Shown: positions 50,359 through 60,676 of the stretch, piece after piece | Layout: each line of letters opens with the position of its first letter | Numbering within the stretch: position 1 is the first letter of the stretch | Assembly: GCF_900103125.1 (NCBI RefSeq) | Contig: NZ_FNJV01000001.1 | Span: 1,363,211 to 1,427,210 of the forward strand | Length of the DNA stretch: 64,000 bases | Direction: 5' to 3' | DNA from: Mucilaginibacter sp. OK268 | GTDB taxonomy: Bacteria; Bacteroidota; Bacteroidia; Sphingobacteriales; Sphingobacteriaceae | Notes under the pieces: model-generated | Database searches by the model: none | What the model saw: the letters and a program-made list of their open reading frames with translations, nothing else | What the model was told of the DNA's origin: nothing | Made by a program: the position numbers and the translations under genes

Positions 50359-51972
50359 ATGCTTAAATTTACCCAACCCGGGCTATTGTTCATAGCCTCT
50401 GCCCTTACCGGAATGCTGGTAATGGGTTGTCAGAAAAACAGTACTCCAAAAGCTCAAACTCCTGATGCAGCCGCCTCAATCAGCAAAAACATCAAAACTC
50501 AGGCAGTATCACTTACACAGGGTTTCGAAGTTGGCTCAACCAGCCCTAAAACAGCTTATGATGTATCACCCACCGGCTCAAGCAGCGGCGACAATGTTAC
50601 GCTGTCTGGCAATTCATGGAATATGTATGACGCTTTGATAGGGAACCTGGCCGCAGATCAAAAAGCAGGCTCGTGGAGCGCCCGGATACGCAATACCGGC
50701 AAAATTACCATGCTATTTGACGTAACTACCGGCATAAGCACAGTTACCATTAAATCTGCAACTTATAACGGTGATACCGCAAGTCAATGGGGCTTGTTTT
50801 ATTCTGTTGATGGTGGTACTACCTGGGCTCAGTCAGGTGCAAACATCACAACCGGTGCAACACTGGCTTTACAAACTTTTACCATTAACGTAACCGGCAA
50901 CGCCCGTTTGGAGATCCGTAAATTAACCGGTGGTAGCAACCGTATCAATATTGATGATATAACCATCAATGATAATGGTGGTGGTACAACCCCTCCGCCG
51001 GTGGTGGTTACAGGAAAGAAATACCTGTTTGATGCCAGCCACCTGGAAAACGCAGGTAGCGCTGATTGGCAGATCGATGCCGATGGTACCGAAAGCGTGC
51101 CAATTTATACTGGCGGCACAACTACCGAAACCAAAGCACAACGTATCCCAACCCCGTCATATACAGGTATCACTTCCAGTACTCCGGAAACTTACTGGAA
51201 AGGTGGTATATCATCATGGGCTGTTTCATTGGTGAAATTAGGCGAATTGGTTGAAACTTTACCTGTAGGTACAGCCATTACTTATGGTAACGCTTCAAAC
51301 CCTCAGGATTTGAGCAACTATGACGTATTTGTAGTAGTTGAGCCAAACCGTTTATTTACTGCTGCCGAAAAAACAGCTTTGATGAACTTTGTTTCAAACG
51401 GTGGTGGTTTATTTATGATTGCTGACCACACTGCAGCTACCACAGCCGGAACTGACGCTAATGGTTATAATCCATCTGACAGGGATGGCGATGGTTATGA
51501 TTCACCACGTGTTTGGAATGACCTGATGACCAATAACGGTATCAACAACAACAATCCTTTTGGCTTCAATATCAATTATGTTGATATCAGCGAAGGCCCA
51601 TCAACCAATGTTTATACCGGTACCAATGCCAATGCGCAAACAGTATTGAATGGTGCGACTGGTACAGCTTCAAAACTGGCTTTCTATAATGGCTCAACAG
51701 CAACGTTGACCCCAACAAATAATTCAAGCGTACAAGGCTTGTTCTGGCGTAATTCAGCTACAAACGGTGGCAACAGTAATGTAATGGCTTTATTAGCTAC
51801 TTACGGAAGCGGTCGTATTGTTTGGATCGGAGATAGCTCACCTGCTGATGACGGTACCGGAGATACCGGTGATAGCCTGTTTAACGGTTGGTCTGGTGAT
51901 TCACCTTCGGGCTTTACCTCACATCCGGCTTTACACCTTAACGCGTCGTTATGGTTAGCTAAGGCTATATAA
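50359..51972 (+). CDS. Secreted lipoprotein with GATase-like C-terminal domain
   Basis: 537 residues from the ATG at 50359 (MLKFTQPGLLFIASALTGML); the lipobox VMGC follows (about residue 21). Upstream in-frame sequence from 50278 is not signal-like. Residues ~45-200 form a carbohydrate-binding-like jelly roll (GFEVGSTSPKTAYDVSPTGS, RLEIRKLTGGSNRINIDDI). After a proline hinge, residues ~215-530 form a DUF4350-like domain (YDVFVVVEPNRLFTAAEKTA, GGGLFMIADHT, GSGRIVWIGDSSPADD). A calcium-style DRDGDGYDS loop is present. Activity unknown; probably surface-exposed. Confidence 0.75.
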   Translation: MLKFTQPGLLFIASALTGMLVMGCQKNSTPKAQTPDAAASISKNIKTQAVSLTQGFEVGSTSPKTAYDVSPTGSSSGDNVTLSGNSWNMYDALIGNLAADQKAGSWSARIRNTGKITMLFDVTTGISTVTIKSATYNGDTASQWGLFYSVDGGTTWAQSGANITTGATLALQTFTINVTGNARLEIRKLTGGSNRINIDDITINDNGGGTTPPPVVVTGKKYLFDASHLENAGSADWQIDADGTESVPIYTGGTTTETKAQRIPTPSYTGITSSTPETYWKGGISSWAVSLVKLGELVETLPVGTAITYGNASNPQDLSNYDVFVVVEPNRLFTAAEKTALMNFVSNGGGLFMIADHTAATTAGTDANGYNPSDRDGDGYDSPRVWNDLMTNNGINNNNPFGFNINYVDISEGPSTNVYTGTNANAQTVLNGATGTASKLAFYNGSTATLTPTNNSSVQGLFWRNSATNGGNSNVMALLATYGSGRIVWIGDSSPADDGTGDTGDSLFNGWSGDSPSGFTSHPALHLNASLWLAKAI

Positions 51973-52016
51973 ATGTTTCCAGAGCCCTCGTGAATGGGGG
52001 ATAGGATGCATCCTGA

Positions 52017-52047
52017 AACTTACGAAGTTTTTAAAACTTCGTAAGTT
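52017..52047 (+). terminator. Terminator formed by the ACTTACGAAGTTTT palindrome
   Basis: AACTTACGAAGTTTT-t-AAAACTTCGTAAGTT followed by TTTTGTTTT, 44 bases after the lipoprotein stop. Third member of the palindrome family seen at 11714 and 37411. Confidence 0.8.
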
Positions 52048-52152
52048 TTTTGTTTTAAGCCCACCTTATTCAAACAAGGCTCGTGTTTGGTGGTTGTACA
52101 TAATAAGCAGCTAAACACTGCATCCTGTAATACTAAACAAAACATCACCACC

Positions 52153-52500
52153 ATGAGAAGTTACGAAACCTTAGTGGATGCCACTAACGACCTCCTGAAA
52201 AGAGGATATACCGCCAACCTGAGTCTGGATGGTGACACTATAGATGATAATGCACAAAATATACACATGAGGGCCGACGACTTTGAAATTGATGAGTTTT
52301 ACCGGTTTGAAGGAGCCAGTAATCCCGATGATATGTCGATAATTTATGCCGTATCATCGCCTAAATATAACCTTAAAGGGGTACTGATCAATGCCTACGG
52401 AACCTACGCGGATAATAGTGAATCGGCCATTGTCGCAAAACTGCACCATCATCAGGTAAGTAATAATTTGCACAGGGAAGACAGGCCGACTTCGGATTAG
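52153..52500 (+). CDS. Small conserved protein (misnamed phosphoribosylpyrophosphate synthetase in some databases)
   Basis: 115 residues from the ATG at 52153 (MRSYETLVDATNDLLKRGYT). The diagnostic stretch is DDFEIDEFYRFEGASNPDDMSIIYAVSSP followed by LKGVLINAYGTYAD, a pattern I know from a small Bacteroidota family. No phosphoribosyl-transfer motif is present, so that database name should not be taken as function. A stand-alone gene. Confidence 0.75.
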   Translation: MRSYETLVDATNDLLKRGYTANLSLDGDTIDDNAQNIHMRADDFEIDEFYRFEGASNPDDMSIIYAVSSPKYNLKGVLINAYGTYADNSESAIVAKLHHHQVSNNLHREDRPTSD

Positions 52501-52679
52501 TTTTAAATGTGCGAATATGCAAAATGATGGTTTACACATTATATGATGGTTTTTCTGTTAACTAATTGATTATAAGATACATAAATCAATGTTAACCATG
52601 AAAAGTGTAAACCATGTAAACCCACTTTTAACAAAATGGTACGCCTGTTTGGGGACAATGCTTAGACCCCAACTGCACA

Positions 52680-53237
52680 TTATTTTTGAATTAGCTTCAA
52701 CGTAGTTTTTGCTGCCGACCTCATACCGGCGCTCTTGTCGCACAGGAATATCTTGAGCTGGCCCTCTAATTCTTCGGCGATCCAATCATAGCGGTACTTC
52801 AAATTAAAAAGCGCTTTACCGGCAAAGGCTTTTACAGCTACCTTAACTTTAGGATCAATCATCCAGTCAAAAAGTTGCTCAACTACTGGTTCCAGGTCAA
52901 TAGTTTGGAGTTTTTGCCTGACGGAAGTTGGGGATGAGGTATCCGTCATGTGCATGATTAATTTGGTGTAATGCCGCATACAGCTTGGGTTGCTAACTCC
53001 TTTGAAACGGGATGCGAAGTACTCCAGATCATTAAGATAGTGTTCAGGATCTTTCAAAAACATGTTCTCTAATATCCATACCGCACGGAAACCAATCACC
53101 TTATCCTGATGAAAAGTAATATCAATCAGATCTCGTAAAGCAAAATGCTGTTCCTCTAAAATACGGGTTAGTTTCAATACTTTGGTTTTACCCAAGGTGT
53201 GCGATAATTCGTCGGTAAGTTGTTGGCAGGTAAGCAT
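52680..53237 (-). CDS. HEAT/ARM-like helical protein
   Basis: 185 residues, all-helical, in repeating pairs (DKVIGFRAVWILENMFLKDP, VKVAVKAFAGKALFNLKYRY, DKSAGMRSAAKTTLKLI). This is the spacing of HEAT-like repeats, including V-x-x-A-x-x-A-L core positions. Such folds mediate protein or nucleic-acid contacts, and DNA-glycosylase ALKD-like relatives have similar repeats, but no catalytic residue is seen. Divergent from the next secreted protein gene. Confidence 0.7.
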   Translation of the reverse strand: MLTCQQLTDELSHTLGKTKVLKLTRILEEQHFALRDLIDITFHQDKVIGFRAVWILENMFLKDPEHYLNDLEYFASRFKGVSNPSCMRHYTKLIMHMTDTSSPTSVRQKLQTIDLEPVVEQLFDWMIDPKVKVAVKAFAGKALFNLKYRYDWIAEELEGQLKIFLCDKSAGMRSAAKTTLKLIQK

Positions 53238-53330
53238 GTTATGCCAAATTTAAGGTTTTTTGTTGGGCCGGAAAATGTTTTATTGGTCTGAAAATTGCTC
53301 GGTTTTTTCAGACTACCTAAAACATATATC

Positions 53331-54542
53331 ATGAAACCATACCTGTCATTATTGATCTTTTTTCTGTTCACGATCAAACTTTCTGCTCAATCATCCATTG
53401 CACCTATTCCCGGATGGAAAATGGATCTAAGCAACGGTCGTTATCGTTTTACTCCACCTGATGCCATCGGAACTTACGGGTTTAAATATGAGATATTTCC
53501 CCCGGTAAATAATAAAGTAAGTGATCTGACGGAATGGCTTAAAATGGCTACACTACAGGATCTGCGGGCATCCGGATATTCAGACCCTATACCCGGCGAA
53601 CCTCGTGAGGCTAAAGACATTCAAACTTTAACTACTTATTCTGTTATTGTTCAGGATGCATCAAAGAAAAAATTGGCGGCCATGTATTTTGCATATTCCA
53701 GGCCCGATCATTCTATCCGTTACGGCAAGGTCGTGCGTTTACGTGAATATTCCGGTAATTACATCAATGTTGCCGCCACTCATTTTGTGGCTTTGTTGAA
53801 ACAGGAAACAGCAGAAACCCCTAATAGCCCGAATACAACCGCTGCGGTGTCTCTCCAGCAAAATACAAGCGTTTCAGAGCCATTGCAGCAAACCAAAGGA
53901 AAAGGATTATCATCCGCAGATATCCGCGGTATAGTGTTACACAGCGAGAGCAGCTATGGCGTTGGTGGTATGCTTATATTTATATACAAACCCTATATTT
54001 TGTTGAGTGATGGCAGCCTTTATGAACATCCCGAAATTAGTCCGAACGATTTAAATGTGACCCAATCCAGGCAATCAGAACCTGAGAAATGGGGCACCTG
54101 GAAACTGAACGGGAAAACTTTAACCATTGTTCATGGCAGCAAAAGTGGCGCGATTGGCAAACCAAACGAGTGGACAGGTGGCTGGACCTGGGCTACTCCC
54201 GCCAAAAAGAATGAAAAATTAACCGCTACTTACGGTAGTATTTCGGGAGGTGGTAACACGTCCATAGGTGGCGGTTCTATTACGGTATCATCCAAATACA
54301 TCACATTTAACAATAAAGGGCAATTTACCTATGAAAGTGTGGGTGGAGGTAGTTATAACGATAATACGGGTGGCGTATCGGCCTATTCTTCAAAAAATGC
54401 AGCCGGCACATATTTACTTGATGGCTATTCTATCGAATTGCGTTTTAATAACGGAAAAATAATACGGCAGTGTTTTTATTTTTACAGTGATGATCACGAA
54501 GTGTTTGGTATTGGGAATCATCCATACACCATTTCTAAATAA
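53331..54542 (+). CDS. Secreted hypothetical protein
   Basis: 403 residues from the ATG at 53331 (signal peptide FLFTIKLSA-QSSI). Two parts are seen: residues ~20-165 (PGWKMDLSNGRYRFTPPDAIGTYGFKYEIFPP) and ~190-403, separated by a Thr/Ser/Gln-rich linker. The C-terminal part is glycine- and serine-rich (GSISGGGNTSIGGGSITVSS, YESVGGGSYNDNTGG). No enzymatic motif known to me. Stand-alone. Confidence 0.7.
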   Translation: MKPYLSLLIFFLFTIKLSAQSSIAPIPGWKMDLSNGRYRFTPPDAIGTYGFKYEIFPPVNNKVSDLTEWLKMATLQDLRASGYSDPIPGEPREAKDIQTLTTYSVIVQDASKKKLAAMYFAYSRPDHSIRYGKVVRLREYSGNYINVAATHFVALLKQETAETPNSPNTTAAVSLQQNTSVSEPLQQTKGKGLSSADIRGIVLHSESSYGVGGMLIFIYKPYILLSDGSLYEHPEISPNDLNVTQSRQSEPEKWGTWKLNGKTLTIVHGSKSGAIGKPNEWTGGWTWATPAKKNEKLTATYGSISGGGNTSIGGGSITVSSKYITFNNKGQFTYESVGGGSYNDNTGGVSAYSSKNAAGTYLLDGYSIELRFNNGKIIRQCFYFYSDDHEVFGIGNHPYTISK

Positions 54543-54705
54543 ATTTAAGGTTCGAGGTGGGGTTGCGGGACTCGAGGAGCCAGATTGGGTTAGTGGATAG
54601 CACATTTTTGATCCCGGCAACACGACTCACGCAACCCGCTCCATGACCTCTCCCTACTTCTATAAAAATTTATACCTTTACCCGTTTTTAAATTAAAATT
54701 ACTAC

Positions 54706-55962
54706 ATGGTTAAATTCAACCGTTTCACACTGGATAATGGTCTTCGGGTTATTGTTCACGAAGATAATACTACACCTATGGCGGTGCTTAACATTCTGTA
54801 TGATGTGGGCGCCCGCGACGAAAACCCCGAGCAAACCGGTTTTGCGCATCTGTTTGAACACCTGATGTTTGGTGGATCGGTAAATATACCCAGCTATGAC
54901 GAGCCCCTGCAAAGGGTAGGCGGCGAAAACAATGCCTTTACCAGCAACGATATCACCAACTATTATATTACGCTGCCCTCGGCCAATATCGAGACCGCTT
55001 TTTGGCTGGAGAGCGATAGGATGCTGAGCCTTGCCTTTAGCGAAAAAAGCCTGGAAGTACAGCGTAACGTGGTCATAGAGGAGTTTAAACAGCGTTATCT
55101 GAACCAACCTTATGGTGATGTTTGGTTAAAACTGCGCCCCCTGGCCTACAAGCATCATCCTTACCGTTGGGCTACTATAGGTAAAACCATTAAACATATC
55201 GAAGATGCCCGCATTGAAGATGTAAAAGCCTTCTTTAAAAAGCATTATACTCCGCAAAACGCCATTATGGTGGTTGGTGGCGATGTTACTACGGAGCAAG
55301 TGAAACAACTGGCCGAAAAATGGTTTGCACCTATTCCGGCAGGCGAAAAGTATCATCGTAACTTGCCGCAGGAACCTGACCAGCATGAAGAACGTCGCGA
55401 AACGGTTACCGCTAAAGTTCCATTGAACGATGTTTACATCAGTTTTCAGATGGGTGGCAGACTGGATGACGACTTTTATGCAACAGAGTTGTTGTCTGAT
55501 GTGCTTTCGCGCGGTAACTCATCACGTTTATACCGCAGCTTAGTTCAGGACAGGCAGATTTTCAGCGAAGTACACGCTTATATAACCAGCAGTCTGGATA
55601 AAGGCATGTTTATACTGGAAGGTAAACCACTCGAACATATCAGCATTGAACAAGCGGAAGCCGCCTTGTGGGAAGAACTGGAAAAAGTTAAGAATGAAGA
55701 GATCCCTGCGGATGAGTTAACCAAGGTACAAAATAAGACCGAATCGACCATGGTTTTCTCGGAAATGTCACTGTTGGATAAGGCCATGAACCTGGCTTCA
55801 TTTGAATTGCTGGGCGATGCAGAAATGCTTAATCAGGAAACATCAAGATACCTGGCGGTAACTGCTGCTCAGATAAAAGATACAGCCGCTAAGATATTCA
55901 GGAAAGATAACTCATCAACCCTTGTTTATCTGGCCGAAAAAACTGAATCGGCATTAGCTTAA
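54706..55962 (+). CDS. M16 zinc peptidase, catalytic type
   Basis: 418 residues. The inverted zinc motif HxxEH is HLFEH at 48-52, with the distal Glu in NVVIEEFKQRYLN, about 76 residues on. Typical GFAHLFEHLMFGGS and later SPIPAGEKY-type PAFIP features are present. No signal peptide, so probably cytoplasmic or periplasm-exported by another route. M16 peptidases form clamshells that digest unfolded peptides. The second, non-catalytic partner gene begins 33 bases on. Confidence 0.95.
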   Translation: MVKFNRFTLDNGLRVIVHEDNTTPMAVLNILYDVGARDENPEQTGFAHLFEHLMFGGSVNIPSYDEPLQRVGGENNAFTSNDITNYYITLPSANIETAFWLESDRMLSLAFSEKSLEVQRNVVIEEFKQRYLNQPYGDVWLKLRPLAYKHHPYRWATIGKTIKHIEDARIEDVKAFFKKHYTPQNAIMVVGGDVTTEQVKQLAEKWFAPIPAGEKYHRNLPQEPDQHEERRETVTAKVPLNDVYISFQMGGRLDDDFYATELLSDVLSRGNSSRLYRSLVQDRQIFSEVHAYITSSLDKGMFILEGKPLEHISIEQAEAALWEELEKVKNEEIPADELTKVQNKTESTMVFSEMSLLDKAMNLASFELLGDAEMLNQETSRYLAVTAAQIKDTAAKIFRKDNSSTLVYLAEKTESALA

Positions 55963-55995
55963 ATAAACTCTGATTCAGACAAAAAAATAAAAAAC

Positions 55996-57273
55996 ATGAT
56001 CGACAGAAAATTAGCCCCGGATTTTAAGGCTATTGAAAATATAAACCTCATCAAACCTGAACATAAAAAGCTGGACAACGGCTGTAATGTTTATTGTTTT
56101 AACTCGGGCGACCAGGAGCTGGTACGGATTGAATGGATCTTTAACAACCTGCGTTTTGATGGGGCTAAGCCCTTGCTAAACATGGCAGTAAACACCATGC
56201 TCACAGAGGGAACGACAACACTTTCGGCCTCTGAAATTGCCGATAAGGTTGATTTTTACGGCGCCTTTTTACAGGTTGATTACGGGTATGAGAATTCGCT
56301 GGTTACACTGTACAGCTTAAATAAACATTTACACCATACGCTGCCGGTTATTCTGGATATCCTTACAAATTCTGAATTCCCGGAAAAAGAGTTGGAAACA
56401 TTTAAGCGTAACCAACAGCAAAAATTACAGGTAAGTCTTCAGAAAAATGATGTGCTTGCCCGTCGCGATTTTAATAAGGCTATTTACGGAGAAACTATTT
56501 ATGGCCTGGGTGCAAGCTTTGATAACTATAAAAGCCTGCAGCGCGAAGATCTGCTGGCACATTTTAAACAAATGTACCAGCCTGCAAATTGTACTTTAAT
56601 AATTGCAGGTAAAATTGAACCGGATACTCTAACGCTGATTAAAGAAACCTTTGATAAAAGCTGGACAAATGGTCCTGTAGCCGCGGATACGTCACAACCT
56701 GAACTTAAACCAGCCGCTGAGTTGTTTTATTTAACCGAAAAGCCGGATGCATTGCAATCGGCTATCAGGATAGGCTTACCGGTAGTTAACCGTAACCATC
56801 CAGATTTTCAGCCTTTGCAGGTATTAAACACGGTTTTAGGTGGTTATTTTGGTTCACGATTGATGGCCAATATTCGTGAAGATAAAGGCTATACCTATGG
56901 TATAGGTTCTGGTCTAAACTCGTTTAAACAGGGCGGCGCTTTCTTTATTGCCACCGAGGTTGGTGCTGATGTATGCAAAGCTGCAATCGGCGAAATTGAA
57001 AAAGAGCTCGAGCTGCTTAAAACCGAATTGGTACCTGAAGATGAATTATCGCTGGTACGCAACTTTATGCTGGGATCTTTACTGGGCAGCCTGGAGAATG
57101 TGTTTTCACATGCCGATAAATTCAAAAGCATCTACTTTGCCGGTTTAGATTATGATTACTACGATAGGTACGCCACAACAGTAAAAACAACAACCGCCGT
57201 TGAATTGCGTAACCTGGCTAATAAATATCTGAATTTCGATCAGTTTTACAAAGTGATCGTAGGGAAATATTAG
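55996..57273 (+). CDS. M16 peptidase-like subunit lacking the zinc motif
   Basis: 425 residues, same fold as the previous gene (NMAVNTMLTEGTTTLSASEIADKVDFYGAFL), but the HxxEH site is replaced by NTMLTEG. It keeps the substrate-clamping R/Y pair in YFGSRLMANIREDKGYTYGIGS, as partner subunits do. Together with the gene before, it should form a heterodimer with one active site, as in two-gene M16B systems and mitochondrial processing peptidase. Confidence 0.93.
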   Translation: MIDRKLAPDFKAIENINLIKPEHKKLDNGCNVYCFNSGDQELVRIEWIFNNLRFDGAKPLLNMAVNTMLTEGTTTLSASEIADKVDFYGAFLQVDYGYENSLVTLYSLNKHLHHTLPVILDILTNSEFPEKELETFKRNQQQKLQVSLQKNDVLARRDFNKAIYGETIYGLGASFDNYKSLQREDLLAHFKQMYQPANCTLIIAGKIEPDTLTLIKETFDKSWTNGPVAADTSQPELKPAAELFYLTEKPDALQSAIRIGLPVVNRNHPDFQPLQVLNTVLGGYFGSRLMANIREDKGYTYGIGSGLNSFKQGGAFFIATEVGADVCKAAIGEIEKELELLKTELVPEDELSLVRNFMLGSLLGSLENVFSHADKFKSIYFAGLDYDYYDRYATTVKTTTAVELRNLANKYLNFDQFYKVIVGKY

Positions 57274-57288
57274 GATTTGACTCTCAGC

Positions 57289-57369
57289 GCGTCATTGCGA
57301 GGAACGAAGCAATCCCCATAAGCAGAGCCACTCTGTAAGTAGGGGGCACACTAAGTTCGCAGTGACGCG
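57289..57369. repeat. GTCATTGCGAGG palindromic element, copy 3
   Basis: Starts GCGTCATTGCGAGGAACGAA and ends TTCGCAGTGACGCG, so the outer ~12 bases are inverted copies. The centre differs from copies 1 and 2. In the M16-guaB spacer. Confidence 0.8.
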
Positions 57370-57524
57370 TTTTTTATAATTCTGCATTCCAACTCCCAAA
57401 TCAGATTTATCATACAAAGGCAATTTTCTACGTGCTTTTAAATAAATCCTAAATCGAATACCCAAAATCCGAAATAATTATTACCTTTGCCCGGCAAATA
57501 ATAACTCCAAAATAATTATTTGCT

Positions 57525-58997
57525 ATGCAGTTAGACCCATCAAAATTTGTTGCCGAAGGATTAACTTACGACGACGTTTTACTACTCCCGGCTTATTCAG
57601 AAGTTTTACCGCGCGAAGTTAACACCAGTACTTTTTTAACAAAAAACATCCGGTTAAACATCCCAATTATCTCGGCAGCTATGGACACCGTTACCGAATC
57701 TGGTTTGGCTATTGCCATAGCCCAGGCCGGTGGTATAGGCATATTGCACAAAAACATGACCATACAGGCCCAGGCCGACGAGGTTCGCAAAGTTAAACGT
57801 TCAGAAAGCGGAATGATACAAGATCCCGTAACGCTGCTGGAAGATGCTTTGCTTGCAGATGCTTTCCAGATCATGAAAGAATTTAGCATTGGCGGTATCC
57901 CGGTAATTGATGCGGATCATAAACTGAAAGGGATCATTACCAACCGTGACTTGCGTTTTCAGAAAGATATGTCGGTGCCTGTAAGTGAGGTAATGACCAA
58001 AACAGGTTTGATCATTGCTCCAGAAGGCACTACACTAACCGAAGCCGCAGCTATTTTACAAGGTAATAAAATTGAAAAACTGCCTGTGATAAACAAAGAT
58101 GGTAAGCTGGTAGGCCTGATCACTTATAAAGATATTCAAAAAGTAAAAAACTTCCCTAATGCCTGTAAAGACGAATTTGGTCGTTTACGTGTGGGAGCCG
58201 CTGTTGGAGTTGCTGCGGATAACATTGACCGTGTAACCGCGTTGGTTAACGCCGGTGTGGATGTGGTTACGGTTGATACCGCCCACGGTCATTCAAAGGG
58301 AGTTATTGAAATGGTTAAGGCGGTAAAAAAATTATATCCAAACTTACAAGTTATTGCCGGTAACATAGCTACCGGCGATGCTGCACTTGCCCTTGCTGAT
58401 GCCGGTGCCGACGCGGTAAAAGTAGGTATTGGTCCGGGTTCTATATGTACTACCCGTATTATTGCCGGTGTGGGCGTACCACAGCTTTACGCGGTTTATG
58501 AATGTGCCAAGGCATTAGAAGGCCGTGGTATACCGGTAATTGCCGATGGTGGCATCAAACAAACTGGTGATATTGTTAAGGCTATTGCGGCTGGTGCAAG
58601 TTCTATTATGGCCGGCTCGCTCTTTGCCGGGGTGGAAGAATCACCAGGCGAAACCATTATATACGAAGGACGTAAATTTAAATCATACCGTGGTATGGGT
58701 TCTGTGGAAGCCATGGCTAAAGGTTCAAAAGACCGTTATTTTCAGGATGAGACTGATGTAGTTACCAAACTGGTTCCAGAAGGTATTGTTGGTCGTGTAC
58801 CATTTAAAGGTAACATGGCCGAGGTAATATTCCAATACATTGGCGGTTTACGTGCCGGTATGCACTACTGTGGTGCCGCCAACATCGAGGATCTGCAAAG
58901 AGCCAAATTTGTACGTATCACCGCAGCAGGTATGCGCGAAAGCCATCCACATGATATTACTATCACTAAAGAAGCTCCTAACTATACCAGCAGGTAA
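57525..58997 (+). CDS. guaB: IMP dehydrogenase
   Basis: 490 residues. N-terminal catalytic start [21 protein letters not shown], two CBS domains at about 95-205 ([42 protein letters not shown]), and the catalytic loop [11 protein letters not shown] with Cys near 308. The mobile flap [10 protein letters not shown] follows. GuaB makes XMP from IMP, the committed step to GMP. TACCTTTG (57482-57489) upstream resembles a -7 element, without a clear -33. Confidence 0.98.
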   Translation: MQLDPSKFVAEGLTYDDVLLLPAYSEVLPREVNTSTFLTKNIRLNIPIISAAMDTVTESGLAIAIAQAGGIGILHKNMTIQAQADEVRKVKRSESGMIQDPVTLLEDALLADAFQIMKEFSIGGIPVIDADHKLKGIITNRDLRFQKDMSVPVSEVMTKTGLIIAPEGTTLTEAAAILQGNKIEKLPVINKDGKLVGLITYKDIQKVKNFPNACKDEFGRLRVGAAVGVAADNIDRVTALVNAGVDVVTVDTAHGHSKGVIEMVKAVKKLYPNLQVIAGNIATGDAALALADAGADAVKVGIGPGSICTTRIIAGVGVPQLYAVYECAKALEGRGIPVIADGGIKQTGDIVKAIAAGASSIMAGSLFAGVEESPGETIIYEGRKFKSYRGMGSVEAMAKGSKDRYFQDETDVVTKLVPEGIVGRVPFKGNMAEVIFQYIGGLRAGMHYCGAANIEDLQRAKFVRITAAGMRESHPHDITITKEAPNYTSR

Positions 58998-59023
58998 TTC
59001 TTAGTTTAAAAACGGCATAATAT

Positions 59024-59074
59024 AACTGTCTGTAAAATACGTTGAGATTATTCTTAAGTATTTTACAGACAGTT
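59024..59074. terminator. guaB terminator
   Basis: AACTGTCTGTAAAATAC (59024-59040) pairs perfectly with GTATTTTACAGACAGTT (59058-59074), 17-base loop, followed by TTGTTTT. Bidirectional between convergent genes. Confidence 0.82.
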
Positions 59075-59087
59075 TTGTTTTACAGCA

Positions 59088-59864
59088 TTACTGGCCGGTT
59101 ATAGATGATGACTTTGAAATTAAGCTGTTGGCGGTGATGACCTTTAATGCCTGGTCATCATTGAAACCTACTTTAATAAGTGCATCAAAATAGTCTTTAT
59201 TTAATTTGGCTATTTCGGCTATTTTACCGGGTTGCTTAAAGTAGGCAAGTTGAGCGTCAAGTACTGATTTTGCCATAGATGCGTACATTGGGCCCATAGA
59301 ACTCATGGCGTTTTGCATTTCATTGGAGTTTCCATAAAACAATCCTGTAGTGGCTGTGTCTCTTTGTATTGGCGGTGGCGGCATTAATACCACATCGGTT
59401 ACTTTTATTTTTGTTCCTGGAGGAAATGATTTTGTAAGGCTTACATTATAAAAATTAAAAAAAGTAATGCCATCGTTTCTGATACCTGGTCTTTCAATGA
59501 TATCAATGGAGTTTGCATTTGCAGGTATTTTTTTAAAATAAACTTTGAATACAAGCTTATCACCTTTTTTACTAAAAGTATGTTTAGCTGGTACCATAGC
59601 TATGTTTTCTGATTTTACATAATTATAATGCTCATTATTTACATCGGTTTGGATGAATATTTCCTTATTGAGTTGGGCCCATGTGTTGTCGCCGTTGGCC
59701 GTATACTCAAAGCTGACAGTCGTAAATTGTTTATCAGTTTCAATTTTGGTTATCCTGCTGTTCCAGTCATCGCTGCCTCCTAACTGTGGATTTTCAATAT
59801 TTTGCGCAAAGCCAGGTAAGCTGGCTATCAGCAGGAAAGCTGATAAGATTAAGAATTTTCTCAT
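59088..59864 (-). CDS. Secreted hypothetical protein
   Basis: 258 residues. Signal peptide (FLLIASLPGFA-QNIEN). The first ~140 residues are beta-rich (FTTVSFEYTANGDNTWAQLN, KHTFSKKGDKLVFKVYFKKI). A proline run (VVLMPPPPIQRD, about 165-176) leads to a helical C-terminus (MYASMAKSVLDAQLAYFKQP). I recognise no family. A stand-alone gene. Confidence 0.68.
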   Translation of the reverse strand: MRKFLILSAFLLIASLPGFAQNIENPQLGGSDDWNSRITKIETDKQFTTVSFEYTANGDNTWAQLNKEIFIQTDVNNEHYNYVKSENIAMVPAKHTFSKKGDKLVFKVYFKKIPANANSIDIIERPGIRNDGITFFNFYNVSLTKSFPPGTKIKVTDVVLMPPPPIQRDTATTGLFYGNSNEMQNAMSSMGPMYASMAKSVLDAQLAYFKQPGKIAEIAKLNKDYFDALIKVGFNDDQALKVITANSLISKSSSITGQ

Positions 59865-59996
59865 TGTGAATAATTTAGGATATAGTTTTTATAAATATAA
59901 AAATAAGCCTTAAATGTAGGGCTGACAAATAAAAAAACAAGTAATAATTAATCATTCCATAAGCTTCAATATAAATTGGCCTGATATATTTGTGGG

Positions 59997-60581
59997 ATGA
60001 AAGCTATCTGCGTATTCTGTGGTGCCAATTTTAACGGCGACCCGGTATTGAAACAAGCGGTTGAACAACTGGCCGAACTAATGGTAACCCGCAATATTAC
60101 CCTGGTATATGGTGGCGGTAAAGTAGGGATAATGGGTCTGCTGGCCGATAATGTTCTGGCACACGGAGGTAAAGCCATCGGTATTATCCCACAGTTTCTG
60201 ATGGATAAAGAGGTTGGACACACGGGCTTAACCGAGTTGCATATTGTTGAAAATATGCATCAGCGTAAACAAATGATGAATGATCTGTGCGATGCTATCA
60301 TCACACTCCCCGGTGGGATAGGTACCCTTGAAGAGTTTTTTGAGGTGCTGACCTGGTTACAATTGGGCCTGCATAAACATCCGATAGGTTTATTGAATGT
60401 AAGCGGTTTCTACGATTTCCTACTTAAACAACTGGGTGTAATGGTTGAACAAAAATTCATGAAGCCAGCCAACCGCGAACTTGTGATCACTTCCGGCGAT
60501 CCTATTGAGTTGGTTAACCTCATGGATGGTTTTAATGTTACACCGGATGAGGTTTGGTTTAAAGACAGAAATCTGATATAG
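59997..60581 (+). CDS. LOG-family (TIGR00730) nucleoside 5'-monophosphate phosphoribohydrolase
   Basis: 194 residues. The signature motif PGGIGTLEEFFEVLTW is at 105-120, after ITLVYGGGKVGIMG and NMHQRKQMM (the arginine is catalytic). This family cleaves the base from nucleotide monophosphates; some members release cytokinins, others act in purine salvage. Downstream lies an inverted repeat of the word GCAGATGTGC. Confidence 0.94.
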   Translation: MKAICVFCGANFNGDPVLKQAVEQLAELMVTRNITLVYGGGKVGIMGLLADNVLAHGGKAIGIIPQFLMDKEVGHTGLTELHIVENMHQRKQMMNDLCDAIITLPGGIGTLEEFFEVLTWLQLGLHKHPIGLLNVSGFYDFLLKQLGVMVEQKFMKPANRELVITSGDPIELVNLMDGFNVTPDEVWFKDRNLI

Positions 60582-60582
60582 A

Positions 60583-60672
60583 TATGCGGATGTGCAGATT
60601 TCAGATGTGCAGATAAAAAAATCAATGCATCTATAATTTGCACATCTGCATATTTGCACATCCGCACATCCA
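60583..60672. repeat. Inverted repeat built on GCAGATGTGC, second locus
   Basis: ATGCGGATGTGCAGATTTCA (left, with several more copies of GATGTGCAGAT) faces TTTGCACATCTGCATATTTG and GCACATCCGCACATCC on the right. It is the same word as at 11027-11180, also between convergent genes. Confidence 0.75.
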
Positions 60673-60676
60673 AAAC

